Notes under the pieces: model-generated
What the model saw: only the letters and a program-made list of their open reading frames with translations
The model's database searches: none
Told to the model about the DNA's origin: nothing
Shown: in pieces, positions 31,582 to 44,399 of the stretch
Layout: every line of letters begins with the position of its first letter
How positions within the stretch are numbered: the stretch's first letter is position 1
DNA from: Mya arenaria
Lineage: Eukaryota > Mollusca > Bivalvia > Myida > Myidae
Reading direction: 5' to 3'
Assembly: GCF_026914265.1 (NCBI RefSeq)
Contig: NC_069130.1
Location: forward strand, 12,327,700-12,391,699
DNA length: 64,000 bases
Made by a program: the position numbers and the translations under genes

Positions 31582-34034
31582 TCATTCCCTCTGGATATTT
31601 CCACTTATGTTGTAATACACAGCGTTATCTGCTGCGTTCACGGAATGGAGAACACATTCGTAGCAGAAGAAAAACTGTTCCTGAAAGATCAGACTCGTAC
31701 AATAATGCAATACGAATTAACCTTGTGCCTCTTAAGAGACTCATTGTTAATTTTCTTCCTTCTTCGTTTTTCATTGTGGTTTCAATTGTATAATTGGGAT
31801 ACAAACCCATTACAAAGCAGATTTTTCTTCCATGCAATATGAAACATCTGTTTGAAGAAGTGTTTTTATATTTACCTTATTTGGAATAGCGAGCGGTCTT
31901 CTAGTTCTGACTTTCTGCACCGCATTGACCACGCAGACTTCATTATCATCACTCAGTTGTTCAAGTAATGTCGAGACAACACAAAAAAGGCCGCTCTTTC
32001 CAGCACCGTTTCTATCACAAAAGTTATATATCGTGTTAGGAAACGTGTCTTAGAAAGTAGAAACATACATGCATTATTTTAACCCTTCAAATATTTTCTT
32101 TGCAATATGTTTTCGATGTTTAATTAACAATGTTCGTTTATTGCATGGTTGAGATTAGAATGTACATCACCACACACACACGAAATTCGATTTACGCAAT
32201 TATCCAATGTATAAACAAATGACGAATGTAATGTTAATAATTTCACTAAAAACAAATCTAAGTTCGAATGGGGGCTCAAGCAAAGTTTGAACGTACAGAC
32301 AGTACAACAGTATCGGTCCCTTCAAGTGAGATGCTTTAGATGCGTCTTCAACCTCTTTGATGAAGGCAACAAAGAGTTCTGGAGACTTCGGAACATTGTG
32401 TTTTGTATCCCATTCCAAATATTCATAGTGTGGAATCGTCACATCTTTCTTGGTCTATGCTCCAATGAAAACATACTTTTTTATACACAATTATTTTATT
32501 GCAATTGTGCCAATTAATAAATGAGTGTTGCTGTTGTTTGCGGCTATTGGTGTTGTTAACATTTAATTCATTAAAAAATACGAATTTGTTTTCGAAGTAT
32601 ATTTACAATCAAAAGAGAGAATTATATTTTTTTTTAAATGTGTGCGCAATCAAAATGTCTTAAATCTTACTTTTCCTTCCAGTACGAAATGCACTTTGCT
32701 TTTCACACAGTGGCTTGTACTTTGATCTGTGGTGGTTCGTACAGAAACCTTACCCTTCTTCATTGTCTGATTGTCACCAGGAAAGTACAAGCCAATCCCC
32801 TTTTTAAACGATAAAAGTAACCATACTTTTAGATCGAAATGCGATATTTACAGGGTATAATAAGTGGTGATATGCTACGGAAAATACTATTTCAATTTGT
32901 AGAATTCCTACAAGCATGCCGTTAATGATTACTATGACTAATACAATATATTTGAAGATGTTATCCCATAATGATACGTCATGTTTTGTATAAAAATAAT
33001 AAAAATATAAAATAAAAACTCAATGTAAATTCCAATCTAGGCTTAGTGTAAAAATACAAATCTTAATTCATGATTAAAATATCTTGCCGGTCCACTTTTT
33101 ACCTTATCCTTTTCCAAGTGTGCCTCCATACTAACGATACAGGAACAGGTTTCTTGAACAGCAAGTGCAATGAAATCAGCAATTGTGGTCGGCATAGGTG
33201 TTTGCGCAACCAAGAAGCGGTCTTTTGTTTTTAAACTCTAAAAAAGAGATTCGTCACAACATCACTGTAGGGTTTTGTTTTCCTCGCTTAGATGTATAGG
33301 CCTTTGTCTTAAGTCTCTATACAGGTATTATTTAGTTGTTTTTTATTTCTGGGCTTGTCTCTATAGCTTACCTTGTCTTATCATTTTACATTTAATGGAC
33401 TGGACAACTGTCATCGAGCGATAAATTTAAAGCAAACTATCATGTCATGCAAAGTTTACACTTACGTTGATGTATATCGCATTGATGTAATTAGATTCGC
33501 CTGTTTTCAAAAACATATTAAGATGCGGTCTGTTGGGATCACCTAACAATACACAGAACCAAACATATACATTATATAAACATTAGGAAGACTGCAAGGG
33601 ACTAAGCTTGGTTAATATAACATGTTATCGCGAATAAAAAGAGTTTCAAAATATTTATCTGAATTTATAGAAAGGCTAACAAGTTAACTCTTTATTACTG
33701 AGTTTAATTTTTTGAATAATTGATTTTGATGTTTACAGTATACATCTCAGTGAGATAGTAAAGTTGTCGAAATACTCGGTGTACCTGGTATATCCGCGTG
33801 TTTTCTGTTCTTTTTTGTCAGCAGCCGATTCATTGCAATGGCTTTTAAATCCTTATCCGACTTGTACTCATGACTCAATTCCATTTTCTAAAGTATATTT
33901 CCAAATGCAATATTATGTTTAAATAATGATAACGCATTATATACAAAGTCAATTCATACTATTCACTTTCGATATTTTAAGAATATTTGTACCTCAAACT
34001 GCTTCTGTATCGTCTGTTTACTTGATTTCTCCAT
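31582..34034 (-). CDS. Stand-alone PTP D2-type pseudophosphatase, 8 exons, 292 residues
   Basis: Minus-strand exons: 34034-33993, 33887-33785, 33542-33466, 33237-33103, 32799-32671, 32454-32297, 32011-31876, 31680-31582. All introns are GT-AG and every phase agrees, giving 879 nt. Order of motifs: MEKSSKQTIQKQFEKMEL; KKNRKHADIP (KNRY loop without Tyr); SNYINAIYI; RFLVAQTPMPTTIADFI; PHYEYLEWD (WPD loop reads WDT); GPILLYCLNGAGKSGLF (consensus HCxAGxGRSG: His is Tyr, Arg is Lys, Cys kept); EQFFFCYECVLHS; TGA. This is the membrane-distal, normally inactive second domain of receptor PTPs, about one domain long. Missing catalytic Arg, WPD Asp and KNRY Tyr predict no phosphatase activity; it may bind phosphotyrosine or partner PTPs (inference). 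The ATG is directly preceded by an in-frame TAA, so the catalytic D1, transmembrane and ectodomain cannot be joined in this frame. No stops, so it looks expressible. Alternative: the surviving 3' end of a broken receptor gene. Confidence 0.85.
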
Positions 34035-34310
34035 TTATTCACTGAAGTGTTCTCTTCTTATCAACGGACAATCAAGAGTCAATGTATGGACCAAGGCTTG
34101 GTGAAGATACTTGTATTGACTCTAAAATAGCAATTCTAAAATAGTTATCTTGCTTGTTGTGTGGCACTGTGAAGGACAATGAATGAATGCAAGTAATATA
34201 CTAACTACAAGTGATGCATCAACTATTGGTGTTATTCTGACAGAAAGTAACGAGTGGTCTGGTGGTATAGATACAAACCTCAAACAAAATTATTTTTGGC
34301 TCGAGGGCTG

Positions 34311-34412
34311 CATATGCTTTTTTCTACCACTTGAACGGACCCGATCATGATTAATTTCAACTTACACGAAGCTGTGCTAAATTTCTCTACAAGTGGTAGA
34401 AAAAAGCATATG
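34311..34412. repeat. Perfect 23-bp inverted repeat upstream of the PTP gene
   Basis: Left arm 34311-34333 starts CATATGCTTTTTTCTACC; right arm 34390-34412 is its exact inverse; spacer 56 bases. It lies about 280 bases 5' of the PTP start codon. Confidence 0.9.
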
Positions 34413-34449
34413 TTCAACCTAGTACCTTGTAATAACTATATTTATTTTC

Positions 34450-34735
34450 AACAATCTGTTTATTTCAAGCCTAGTATATCCGTATACTGTGTCTTCTAGC
34501 GCGGTAACAAGTAGGCGGATATAATTCTTTGTTCAGTTCAGGACGCATATATGTCCTTATTGAATGCCTACCTGGACGACAACCAGTAGGCGGCTGTCAT
34601 TAATTAATATGTGATCAAATCAGGTCTGGTTTGTCTTTATTTGTACCGAACAGGGAGACAACTAGTAGGCTGATTCACTAGATGTGCACATGAGGGCACA
34701 ACCGGTACAAGCAGGCCAATATATGTTTACTCAGG
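34450..34735 (+). repeat. Degenerate ~65-bp minisatellite ('accagtaggcgg' family), block 1
   Basis: Recurring words: 'caagtaggcggatat', 'gacaaccagtaggcggc', 'gacaactagtaggctga', each separated by 'gttcagttcagga' or 'tcaggtctggtttgtc'. The same words recur at 37140-37330, 37700-37920 (inverted), 39060-39700, 41080-42600 and 44400-44660. Confidence 0.7.
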
Positions 34736-34739
34736 CCCA

Positions 34740-34920
34740 GTATGTTTTTTAATGGAAAAATACGAAATAGCTGCTAATTTTAAATTAATTGTTAACTATG
34801 TGCTACTTCAATAATTAAGTTTCAATGCATTGTACACATCGATGCCAAGTTAATGTCATTTTTCGACAGTTTTAAATTTTTTTTCGCTATTTTTTCATCT
34901 GTGAGACAGTCCCTTTAAAC
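34740..34920 (+). repeat. Dispersed repeat family 4, copy 1
   Basis: 'ggaaaaatacgaaatagctg', 'tgcattgtacacatcgatgc', 'tttttcatctgtgagacag' and 'ccctttaaac' recur in the same order at 37040-37140 (3' part) and 54425-54600. A short non-coding element, SINE- or MITE-like; ends not defined. Confidence 0.65.
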
Positions 34921-35095
34921 ACATCATGCCTATTAGTCGAAAGAAACCTAACATATTTTTTTCAAATAATAACTGGGATATGACTATGACTATTAGTCGA
35001 AAGAAGATATGACCTTCTGCTGAAAATTTTCAATGTCTCCCAATGGTCGCAACGATGTTTCCCAAAGGTCGGATTATTCCAATGCTTTGGAAACT
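34921..35095. repeat. Duplicated block, partner at 36840-37045
   Basis: 'caaataataactgg', 'gtcgaaagaagatatgacc' and 'aatgtctcccaatggtcgca' match 36875-37030. Part of it is the inverse of 'tccgacctttaggtaacatc' at 39962 and its partner at 43008. Confidence 0.65.
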
Positions 35096-36838
35096 ATTTA
35101 TTAGCATTTATTAGTATTTCCATACTGTTGCTCTACATCTGTTTATGAAAAATTATTGTGGGGGTATTACGTTTAGCATACATGCATTATGTTCATTTCT
35201 ACCTACAATGGCCATTATGTCTTAGAGCATAACAAAAAAATGATCTCCTAAACTAAACACTTGAGTTTCTATATTGACTTTGACTTCGACTTAATATTAT
35301 ATTATCAAAATTATCAAATATCACGATCTAATAAAATCTTTATATTTAAGACATAAAGGCAACAAACTTAAGTGTATCCACTGAGCTTGATATAATAATA
35401 CCATGGAGACGACACGCGAAATATACGTTTAACAACCTAACAGTCAAATAAGCGCGATAACGCTGACAAGTTTCAACTAACTATTTTGATTGATAATATT
35501 TCAGTTAAAAATCTTTTGGCTACTTATTTTAATTCCCCAAAATACACACTATACAAAAAAAATAAGTTAAGGCATGAATTTCAATGTTTTTAGCAACATA
35601 TAGAAGTGGAAAAATGAAAATACAAAGGTAATGAGTTGTTTTTTGGTAATCCATGGCCTAGTTTTGAATATGTGCTACATTTCTGTCAAAGGAAAGTGGT
35701 TCTTTTTGCTTAATATATATTCAAATTCTGAGCACTTTATGTGTGTCTACGGATGAGACATGGTGTCTACGAATGGGACATTGACATGTTGAGCTTCATA
35801 TTTACGAATTACAATCAGATATTGATGCAACAAATAATATATTTGGTCACTGAATGGAAATGCAAAATCTGCCTGGTTGGTTATATGCTAAGCATATTCC
35901 TTGCTGGGAAAAACCATGCGTCTGCGGATGGGACAAAATTTTCTGTATTTTTGGGTGCATCCTTAGGCGTATGATAAATTTGGTAATGTAGATATTATGT
36001 ATAAATTTCTTATTGCTATTGATAAATGAGTTGTAGTTCTTCCAATTGAGGGTCATATTTTCACAAATTACCATATTGCTAAGAAATTTTGGCCATTTTG
36101 TATCCCTGAATTGATAAAGCCAGATTTTGGTAACGAAATGGTGGGTTCAGTTATTTTAGTAGTACTCGGTCAGTCTTATGCAATTTCAATGAAATAACCT
36201 GCTAAAGAAAGAAGACTAAAGTGCTTACTCAATGCTCAATATATCTGATACAATTATTTTTCAGTATTTTTTGTATTTTTTATGTTAAAAAAGGGGTAAT
36301 TTTGAAATGAAACATTGTAACGACAGTTTTTAGCCACATTTTGGCTATTTGGAGTCTGAAATTAGAAAACGCGTCAAATCAAGCGATGGAAGTCTGTATA
36401 AGTTGAGTCGACAGATATATTCTACATATCATGAGACATAAAAAGACAATTTTAACATAACATTTTAAGAAAATTACAACGTAACAACAGCAAAAAGGAA
36501 ATTGTCATTATATCGTGACCAAGGCGTATACGATCCCAATTATTCATTTATGCTGTAGTATTTTTTATAAATAATAGCATAATAACAGTTGATGAATGTT
36601 AAATGAACTAAAATACTATGGGACTTTTTCTGGCTATCAGTGTAAAAACCTATAAAAAAAGGAATATATAAATAGTATATCCTGACTACCAACCCAATAT
36701 GTTTGTAACCACAAACAATACTTAATTATCAATTCCTAAGTAAAAAATGAATTAGGTGTCATGTCTAGGAAGTTAAAAAAGCTAATTTTATTTCTCCATC
36801 CGAATCAAAGCGCGTGTTGTCACTTCATCAGAACGTTG
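35096..36838. other. Non-coding stretch
   Basis: AT-rich; three imperfect 'gtctacgaatgggac'-type words at 35744-35940. No supported exon. Confidence 0.3.
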
Positions 36839-37339
36839 GTTCTAAAACAAAATAAAACTCAAACATATTTATCAAATAATAACTGGTATAACATAATTAG
36901 TAGATAAAAAGACGTACGCAATATAATATCTTATTATTAAACACACAATGACTATAGGTCGAAAGAAGATATGACCTTCTGGTGAAAAGTTTCAATGTCT
37001 CCCAAAGGTCGCAACGATGTTACCCAAAGGTCTAATTTTTCCAAATGCATTGTACACATCCATGCCAAGTTTATGTCATTTTTCGACAATTTTATTTTTT
37101 TTTCGCTATTTTTTCATCTGTGAGATAATCCCTTTTAAACTCGAATGATATAGATTGCCTACAGCACTTAATGTTTAGTGGATGTTTACTATGTCCGTTT
37201 TATGAGAATTCTTTGCTGCCAGTTCATGGCGTATATCCATTGATGTTCAGTTCAGTTCAGATTTGTACTAGCATGTCTCGGGTTTGTTTCTTCTAGGGCA
37301 ATAATCGGTAAGCCGATGCCAATATACACATTTATACAC

Positions 37340-37370
37340 CGTTAATCCTTAGTCGAAATAAGGATTAACG
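37340..37370. repeat. Hairpin with 12-bp perfect arms
   Basis: CGTTAATCCTTA, loop GTCGAAA, TAAGGATTAACG. Confidence 0.85.
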
Positions 37371-37959
37371 ATATGTCGAACAAACAATTTATAGACCAAA
37401 CAGCATTCGCGATTTATTGGTGATATAAAACATAAAGTCGTGAAGATGTGCATCGTCGGCAACACCTTAACACCGTTATGAATGTTAGTTGAGTGATAGT
37501 TCAGTATATAATTATGTCGAATCAGTGTTTAATTAATAACAAATAACTTATTATGTATTAGTATGATTATACTTGTTTTATTTGAAATATATGTAAATCA
37601 AAATTAAAGCACATGCATGCATTCATAATGTAAATTAACATAACAAGGACATATAAATCCTGAAATGAACATAAAGCGATCTTTGCTTTCTTGTTACCGT
37701 CCTAGAATGCACTTAAACGCGACACTGAAGTCCTGAACAGGAAAAAGTGCCCTCCGCCTACTGGTTGTCGCACAAGTAGGCAAATGATAGCGACATAATA
37801 GTTCTGAACTGAAAATAATAACCTCCGCTTACTGATTGTCACCATTAAAAATAAGCATACTTGTCCGAGCCGAACACATAGTGACTTTAGCCGACCGGTC
37901 GTCACCCTAGAAGTCACTTATTAGAATATGTTGTTATTAATCAACTATTACGTATTTGA

Positions 37960-38160
37960 CGAGATACAGAGAAAACGCTGTACCATTACCAGACAATTGA
38001 AGACAATTCAACTAAAATCGGCCAGTATCAACAAAACTAGGTCAATATGAGTTTCCTCCGTTTTGATTGGCTACAAAACTCGCCTAATATAGGATTTGAG
38101 ATATGGGTTATTTTCATTGGCTTTCAAAACTCGTCTATTATGAGAAATATGCTGGAAATC
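37960..38160 (+). repeat. Local duplicate, partner at 38830-39015
   Basis: 'tgagtttcctccgttttgat', 'tggctacaaaactcgcct' and 'ataggatttga' are shared almost perfectly with 38928-38978, about 890 bases apart. Confidence 0.8.
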
Positions 38161-38599
38161 ACTTTTAAAACAGCCATTTTGTTTTCCGTTTTCTGACTGT
38201 TTTGAAAATTGCGTGCATCGTATTAACTTATTTTGAATACTTGAACCTATTGAATGATTGAACCACTTTGTACGGTTTGATATTACACTTGTATTTTACG
38301 AATATTTTGTGCACACCGACAACATGGACGACGAAGGTAAAACATTTGATGTTTGGCTAACGATTTACGAAATTAAGATGAAAAGAAATGTTTCCTTATA
38401 ATCATTAATGTACAGAGTTTTTTCATAAGTATTTGCAATGTCACTTTGAAGATGCATGTAAAAACCAGCAAAGTCATTTCTAGATAAGCAGACACCATGA
38501 ATGAATAAGGGATAAATATGGCTTCAATGTGAATTGGTAAGTTATAAGATTGTTTTTAACGAAAATGGTAAAAGTCAATTAATTAAATACTTACACTAA

Positions 38600-38729
38600 T
38601 TAATTAGGTGACTTCATAATGGTCCAGTTATTTGTCCGCGGTCAGATGTATATGTCTTCGTCCTTTCGGGCTCAGGCAAATACAGCTAACCTCAGACTAT
38701 GCTAGGCCACTATGATATCACCTAATTAA
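38600..38729. mobile_element. Short palindromic MITE (~130 bp)
   Basis: Ends TTAATTAGGTGACTTCATA (38600-38618) and TATGATATCACCTAATTAA (38711-38729) are inverted with few mismatches. It sits between the two local duplicates. Confidence 0.65.
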
Positions 38730-41079
38730 TAACATTATATCATAAATGGGGATTTTCTATATATTATTCCATAACATTGTAACAGGGCGCATGCATATAT
38801 ATGATTATTAATTAACTATTACTATAAGACATTTGCGGTACCAATACCAGATAATTGAAGACAATATATTCCAGAACTCGCTCCATATCGACCAAACTCT
38901 GCCAATATCAACAAAACTCGACTTATATGAGTTTCCTCCGTTTTGATTGGCTACAAAACTCGCCTTATATAGGATTTGAAAAATGGGCCAATTACATTGG
39001 CTGTCAAAACTCAGTAGAAAGAGGTCACTATATGTTCAGATAATGTACATAAATCATAATCTGTTCACTTCGTGCCTATTATGTCCCTAATATGTGTCTA
39101 CTAGTGCAAACACAAGAAAGCAGAGGTGACTTGAGGCTCCTTTCAAGACCTATTTATCGCTATAATATTTATATCAGGACGACAACCAGTAGGCGGAGAT
39201 CAATATAGAGTCAGGTGATATGCCACTTTGTTTCTATTATGTGCTCTCTTGAACCACAAACAGTACTTTGTTGTCACACGATGTAACGTTATAAGAGGCT
39301 CGAGTGTCCACTTTAGAAAATCATGAATTGTATAGACAGAGATTGATCATTACTGTTTAATGAACATTCTAACGAAAGAGCATAATTTTTTTTCTAAATA
39401 TTTACCGCTCCCCAACATCGCATAAATAGCCTAAGGTCATACCTCGTATGTTCCTAGTATGTGCTTATTGGGCGATGACTCTATATGTACAGCTGAGTAC
39501 CAGTTTGTCCCCATATTTTGACTATTTTGCCGCGTTGTCATGGCAAAGTACATTAAATGATCGGTTCGGGACATTATTTTCCCTATTAGGTATATATTAT
39601 GGCATCAACCAGAAACCGGAGTCACTTTATGCACAACTTAGAACTTGATTTGACCTGTTATATGCCAACTTGGACCACAAACTGTAGGATGAGGTCACAT
39701 TCTTGTCACTTCACATAACATTATAAATAATATCGACTGTACGCTTTAGGCTGTCATGTATTGTTATACACAGGTATTTTTGTCACTATATAGTAAACAT
39801 TCTTACAAAAAAATGAATAAATTGCATGTTTGAAATTGAAGTAGTTGCCCTCCCCCGCGTTGAACCTGACACATGCGACATTTATTCCTCATAACATATT
39901 AAGAGCAACAGTGCTTTTTCAAGAAAATGATTTTATATAGTGTCCGTTATGTTTAACACAATCCGACCTTTAGGTAACATCGCTGCGACCTTTGGGAGAC
40001 ATGATATTATTTTACCAGATGACAAAATCTTCTTTTGCCCGAAATTTACTGTGTTTAAAAAGAATACAGTTCTGCATACGGGTTTTAATATTTACTGTTA
40101 TCGCATTTGTTATTTGTTGTTGTCTTATTTATTTTCGGTTAATTTTTGTTTTGTTGATCCATTATTCCTCTGAGTTGTAAACACAGTTTTTATATTAAAG
40201 GACATAGAAGTAAATTGCCTTTTTAATTGCCTACGCATGACATGAATATTTTACCTTTGCCTAAAAGTAAAGTATCGTTTAGGATCAGAAAATTTATTGT
40301 CAGTAACAGTAGAATGTACCATGCTAGAATATGCCGATAAAGTTATGTTCATTATACCGTTACCATCCGTTATGATGCTATTATATATACATAAGTGTAT
40401 AACTAGAAGCGAATACAAATATATCACTCGTCATTGAAGCGCAGTATCGATTTAAGATTACTAAACTTTATCGCTGAAATAAGCAAAACATACTAGTCGG
40501 TTGCATAATATAAAGGTCATCGCAGAATCCCATCTCCGAGGGGATCTATCACAGGATAGAAATATCAGGACAATACGAACATAATATAACCTTGTAACAA
40601 CATTTAGAGTTTAAGGTTACCGGGCTGCTGCATTTCATGTATATTAATACCGTAAGATTACAGCTGTAACACAATAACCCTGACAATATTGTTACTTTTT
40701 GTCCAAGGATTAAAAAGTGATTTGATAATGATGATCGGTGAATAGCGGATTTCATGAAACAATGTGTTTCTTTATGGTATAATCAGTTTATAAACATAGA
40801 TTTTGTGACGTAACGACATCATAGTGATATGCGATTTCTGTCCATTAATGCAGTTTGAACGATCGGGGGCGCGCATGCATACATACATACGGCATAAATG
40901 AACAACAATTTAAATCAGTCTTTAAACAACATTAAAACCGAAATAACGTTTATATTTTTTGTTTCAAGAAACAATCTTAAATATAAATGTGATTAAAGGC
41001 ACTTAATTTCCACATGTACTAAATATTCGCATTATCCTTTAATAAGTATGCCTTGTCCTTGTTCGTTAAACTCTTTTTT

Positions 41080-44000
41080 GTAGATCGCCTACAACAGTTA
41101 TAATGTTTAACTCAGGCTAAGTAGAGACGTTTATGAATCTACTTGGGCGCCAAATCATGGCAAAGATCACTATATAGTCAGTTCAGTTCGGTACAATCAT
41201 ATATATTTTATGTGTCAGCGACCAGTCAGCGAATGTCACTATAAACATTTAAGTCCTTGGGAAACTAATTAAACTTTCGGATTTATTTCGGATGAATTAA
41301 CATTTTTAGGCAAATATAGTGTTGGCAAATTATTGGTCAAGTAAAAATGTTTAGTCGTTAAGATTAAAATGTCAGTAACACGTTACAAACATTTTGGTTG
41401 AGTGATCGTTCAGAATAAATGTATGTTGAAAAAACCTTTTAAATAAAGGACGAATAACTTGTCATAATAATCCTTTCTTAAAACAACGTTTAATATACAT
41501 GTAAATCAAAATGACAGCAAAAGCATCTATATATTAAAAATGAAGTTACCTATCCAGATATCCTCACAGGTTGTTGACCAGTCTCTTCTTAGCATTGTTC
41601 GATAGCAGGTTAAGGGAGTGATCTGATTTCTTGAGATATACATTCTAATTGATATTTAGATTGTATAAATCTGCCATTATATCTGAACTATACTACCTCA
41701 TTAATCACTCATTATCACGACGATGAACGTTCAGTTACGAATATGTTTGTCCCTAGGTTCCTACTGCGGAGGAAATTTAAAAGAATTCCTGTCCCTAAAA
41801 TGGAGAGCGACAATCAGTCAGCGGAGGTCACAATGTCCATTACAGAACTAGTTTGTCGCTAGTGCGACAACTCGTAGTGTCACAACTCTTAGGTTGAGGC
41901 CAATATATCCTGTTTAGGTAAAAACACTGATGTCTGCTTTAAAGACGGCAGCCAGTAGGCAGATATTACTTTATGGTCAGTTCAGAATTTTTGTACTTGT
42001 ATACAATCGTAAGGCGAAAGTCACTAATCGGTTTGTTTAGGTCTAGAATATCACTATATTCCTCTGAGAGCGACAACCAGTATGCCAAATACCACAAGAA
42101 ACGCCACAGTGAGACGAAACCTGTTTTTTAATGATTGACAGAAGAGCTTCAGCCTGTGTTATTTATAGTTAAGTTGATTTGATGTTTGTTGTGTGTATGT
42201 TTGGCGCCTGGCAGGCCGTTCGGCCGCCTTCCCGAACAACGACGTTCGTCATTCTGATAACAAGATTTCACTTTGTGAAACCTGGTTTAAAAGGTATCTT
42301 CTGGAGCCACAACAAGAAGAAGGAGGCCACTATGTGAGGTTTAGGTCCGATTTGACCCTACTACATATGTGCTTATTTTGACGATAACCAGTCGGCATAT
42401 GTCACATGATGCTCATTACATGACTAATATATCGCTTAAGTATGTATATCAGAGCGACCAAATGTAGGATGAGGTCAATATAGTTCAGTTCGTGCCTGGT
42501 ACGTTCATATTGTGTGCTTACTAAGGCGATGACACGTAATGTACAATTGAGTACCAGTGTAGCCCCCTTATGCCTACTAGCCCGCCATGGCATGCCAATA
42601 AACACTATATGTTTAATTCAGAACAAGCATGTCTATATCATAATTCTTAATACCATAATGCGGATTGTCACTTGAAGTTCAGGACTAGTGTGTCCCTATT
42701 GTTGGTACTTGGGCCACAAACAGTTGGATGATGTCACTCTGTTGTCACTTAAGATAAAATCGAGTTACCGAGTAAGTATGTGTTAGTATACAATGTCAAT
42801 TCTATAACTGAATAATAAACATTCTAACAAGAAATGAATATATCACCTGTACAAAGTCGCCCTTCCCTTCTCCCCATTCCCACCCCTAACATTTAAACAC
42901 TTTGAGCATGACATACGCGACATTTACGGTCAGTAATATGTGAAGAACATCAATAATCTTTCTAGAAAATGCTTTAAAAAAGTGTCCGAAATGGTTTGGC
43001 AATCCGACCTTTGGGTTATATCGTTGCAACATTTTGAAGACTAAAACGTATGTTACCAGACGGTTTAAACGGTTGTTATCCAAACGGTATTATGTTAAAT
43101 AATAATTTGTTTTTCCAAATGTTTGTTTTTGAATTTCATGTTATACAATTTATTATTTTTGTTATATTTTTGTAGATCCAATGTTCTGATGAGTGTAAAC
43201 ACAATTTTGATATAAAAGGACATAAATTTATATTTACTTTTAAGCTGCATATAAATGACATAAACATTTTACCTGGACCTTAAAGACAAGTATTAGATAG
43301 GGTTTAGAACAGTTATGGTCAGTAAAAGTAGTTAGTGCTAAGTTAGAATTTGGCATAGCTGAATTATTTTTAGTAAAATGTTATTATCAATAATGTTGCC
43401 ACAGCACATACTATTTTTTATAATTTTAAACGTTTCTAAATGTCTCTCTCGTCTTTTAAGCGCGCTGTAGACTTAAGATTAATGTTTCAGCTTAATAGGC
43501 AAAACATACTAGTCAGTTGCATAATACCACGGTTATCGCCGAATCTCATTTTTGACGGGTTCGTCTGAGGGTTCAATAGTGATTTGATAATAACGATGAT
43601 CGTAGAATAGCGGATTTGAAGAAATACTGTTGCTTTTGAATGGTCTAATTAACACAGATAGGTTTTATTTACGCAACAATTTCTTAGTGATAATGTATGT
43701 ACCTTTTTCTGTCGGTTTATGCAGTTTGACCGATTGGCCGCGCGCCTTCATACGAACCTACATACCGTATGAACGCACAGCAATAATTCTTTTTCCTGTG
43801 ACACTCTCATTCAAATTGTAACCGTACTCATGTATAACAAAGATGAATATTGAGAGATTAATATTTAACAACTCACGAATTAATGCATTTATGGAAAATA
43901 TTAAAAAAGATCACTGAGTGATGTTTGTAAGTGCTTCCACCCGAACTGTATCTTAACCAATATAAAGGATCACTATAAAGCCCTTAGCGCATAAACACAG

Positions 44001-44345
44001 ATTTGTACGTCAAATGTCTAGGACACATTTACAGGTTGAATATCAAAATGAACACTGTTGATAGAACTTATTTAGACTGAAAGCTAGTCCGGGATGAACA
44101 ATACATTATATGAGTTTCAACAATACGTTAGTACATCCACCCATCCTGACCGACCATTGTCCTGGCTGTATTTTGATCATTCATAATATGATTTTCAAAA
44201 CGGCTTGCCATGAAGGTTCATCATTATGAGGCGACGTGGTGCACACATCAGCCATGTCTTAAGGTAACACTCAGAGGTCAACAGTTAAATAGTATTGTTG
44301 ATTCATTCATTAACTAAGTATATAATAAATTAAGAGGTTCGAGTT
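41080..44345 (+). repeat. Tandem segmental duplication, unit B
   Basis: Follows unit A's order: 'gcctacaacagtta', 'gttgagtgatcgttcag' (41397), minisatellite (41560-42720), 'acatacgcgacattt' (42911), 'gagtgtaaacacaatttt' (43190), 'ggcaaaacatactagtcag' (43498), 'gaatagcggatttgaag' (43605). It then continues into 'cccttagcgcataaacac' (43981) and 'cattgtcctggctgtat' (44156). Confidence 0.7.
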
Positions 44346-44399
44346 GTTTGCTTTTCAAAGTTGATTGTAACCAATTGATATATTATTATAAACATAAAG

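Larger units (their letters stand above)
37140..41075 (+). repeat. ~3.5-kb tandem segmental duplication, unit A
   Basis: The unit begins with 'gcctacagcactta...' and minisatellite words, runs through 'gttgagtgatagttcag', a second minisatellite block (39050-39700), 'acctgacacatgcgacattt' (39866), 'ttcctctgagttgtaaacac' (40164), 'agcaaaacatactagtcgg' (40482) and 'gaatagcggatttcatg' (40740). Unit B repeats the same order. No conserved ORF. Unit A holds extra sequence at 37950-39020, including a duplicated ~190-bp block. Confidence 0.7.
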
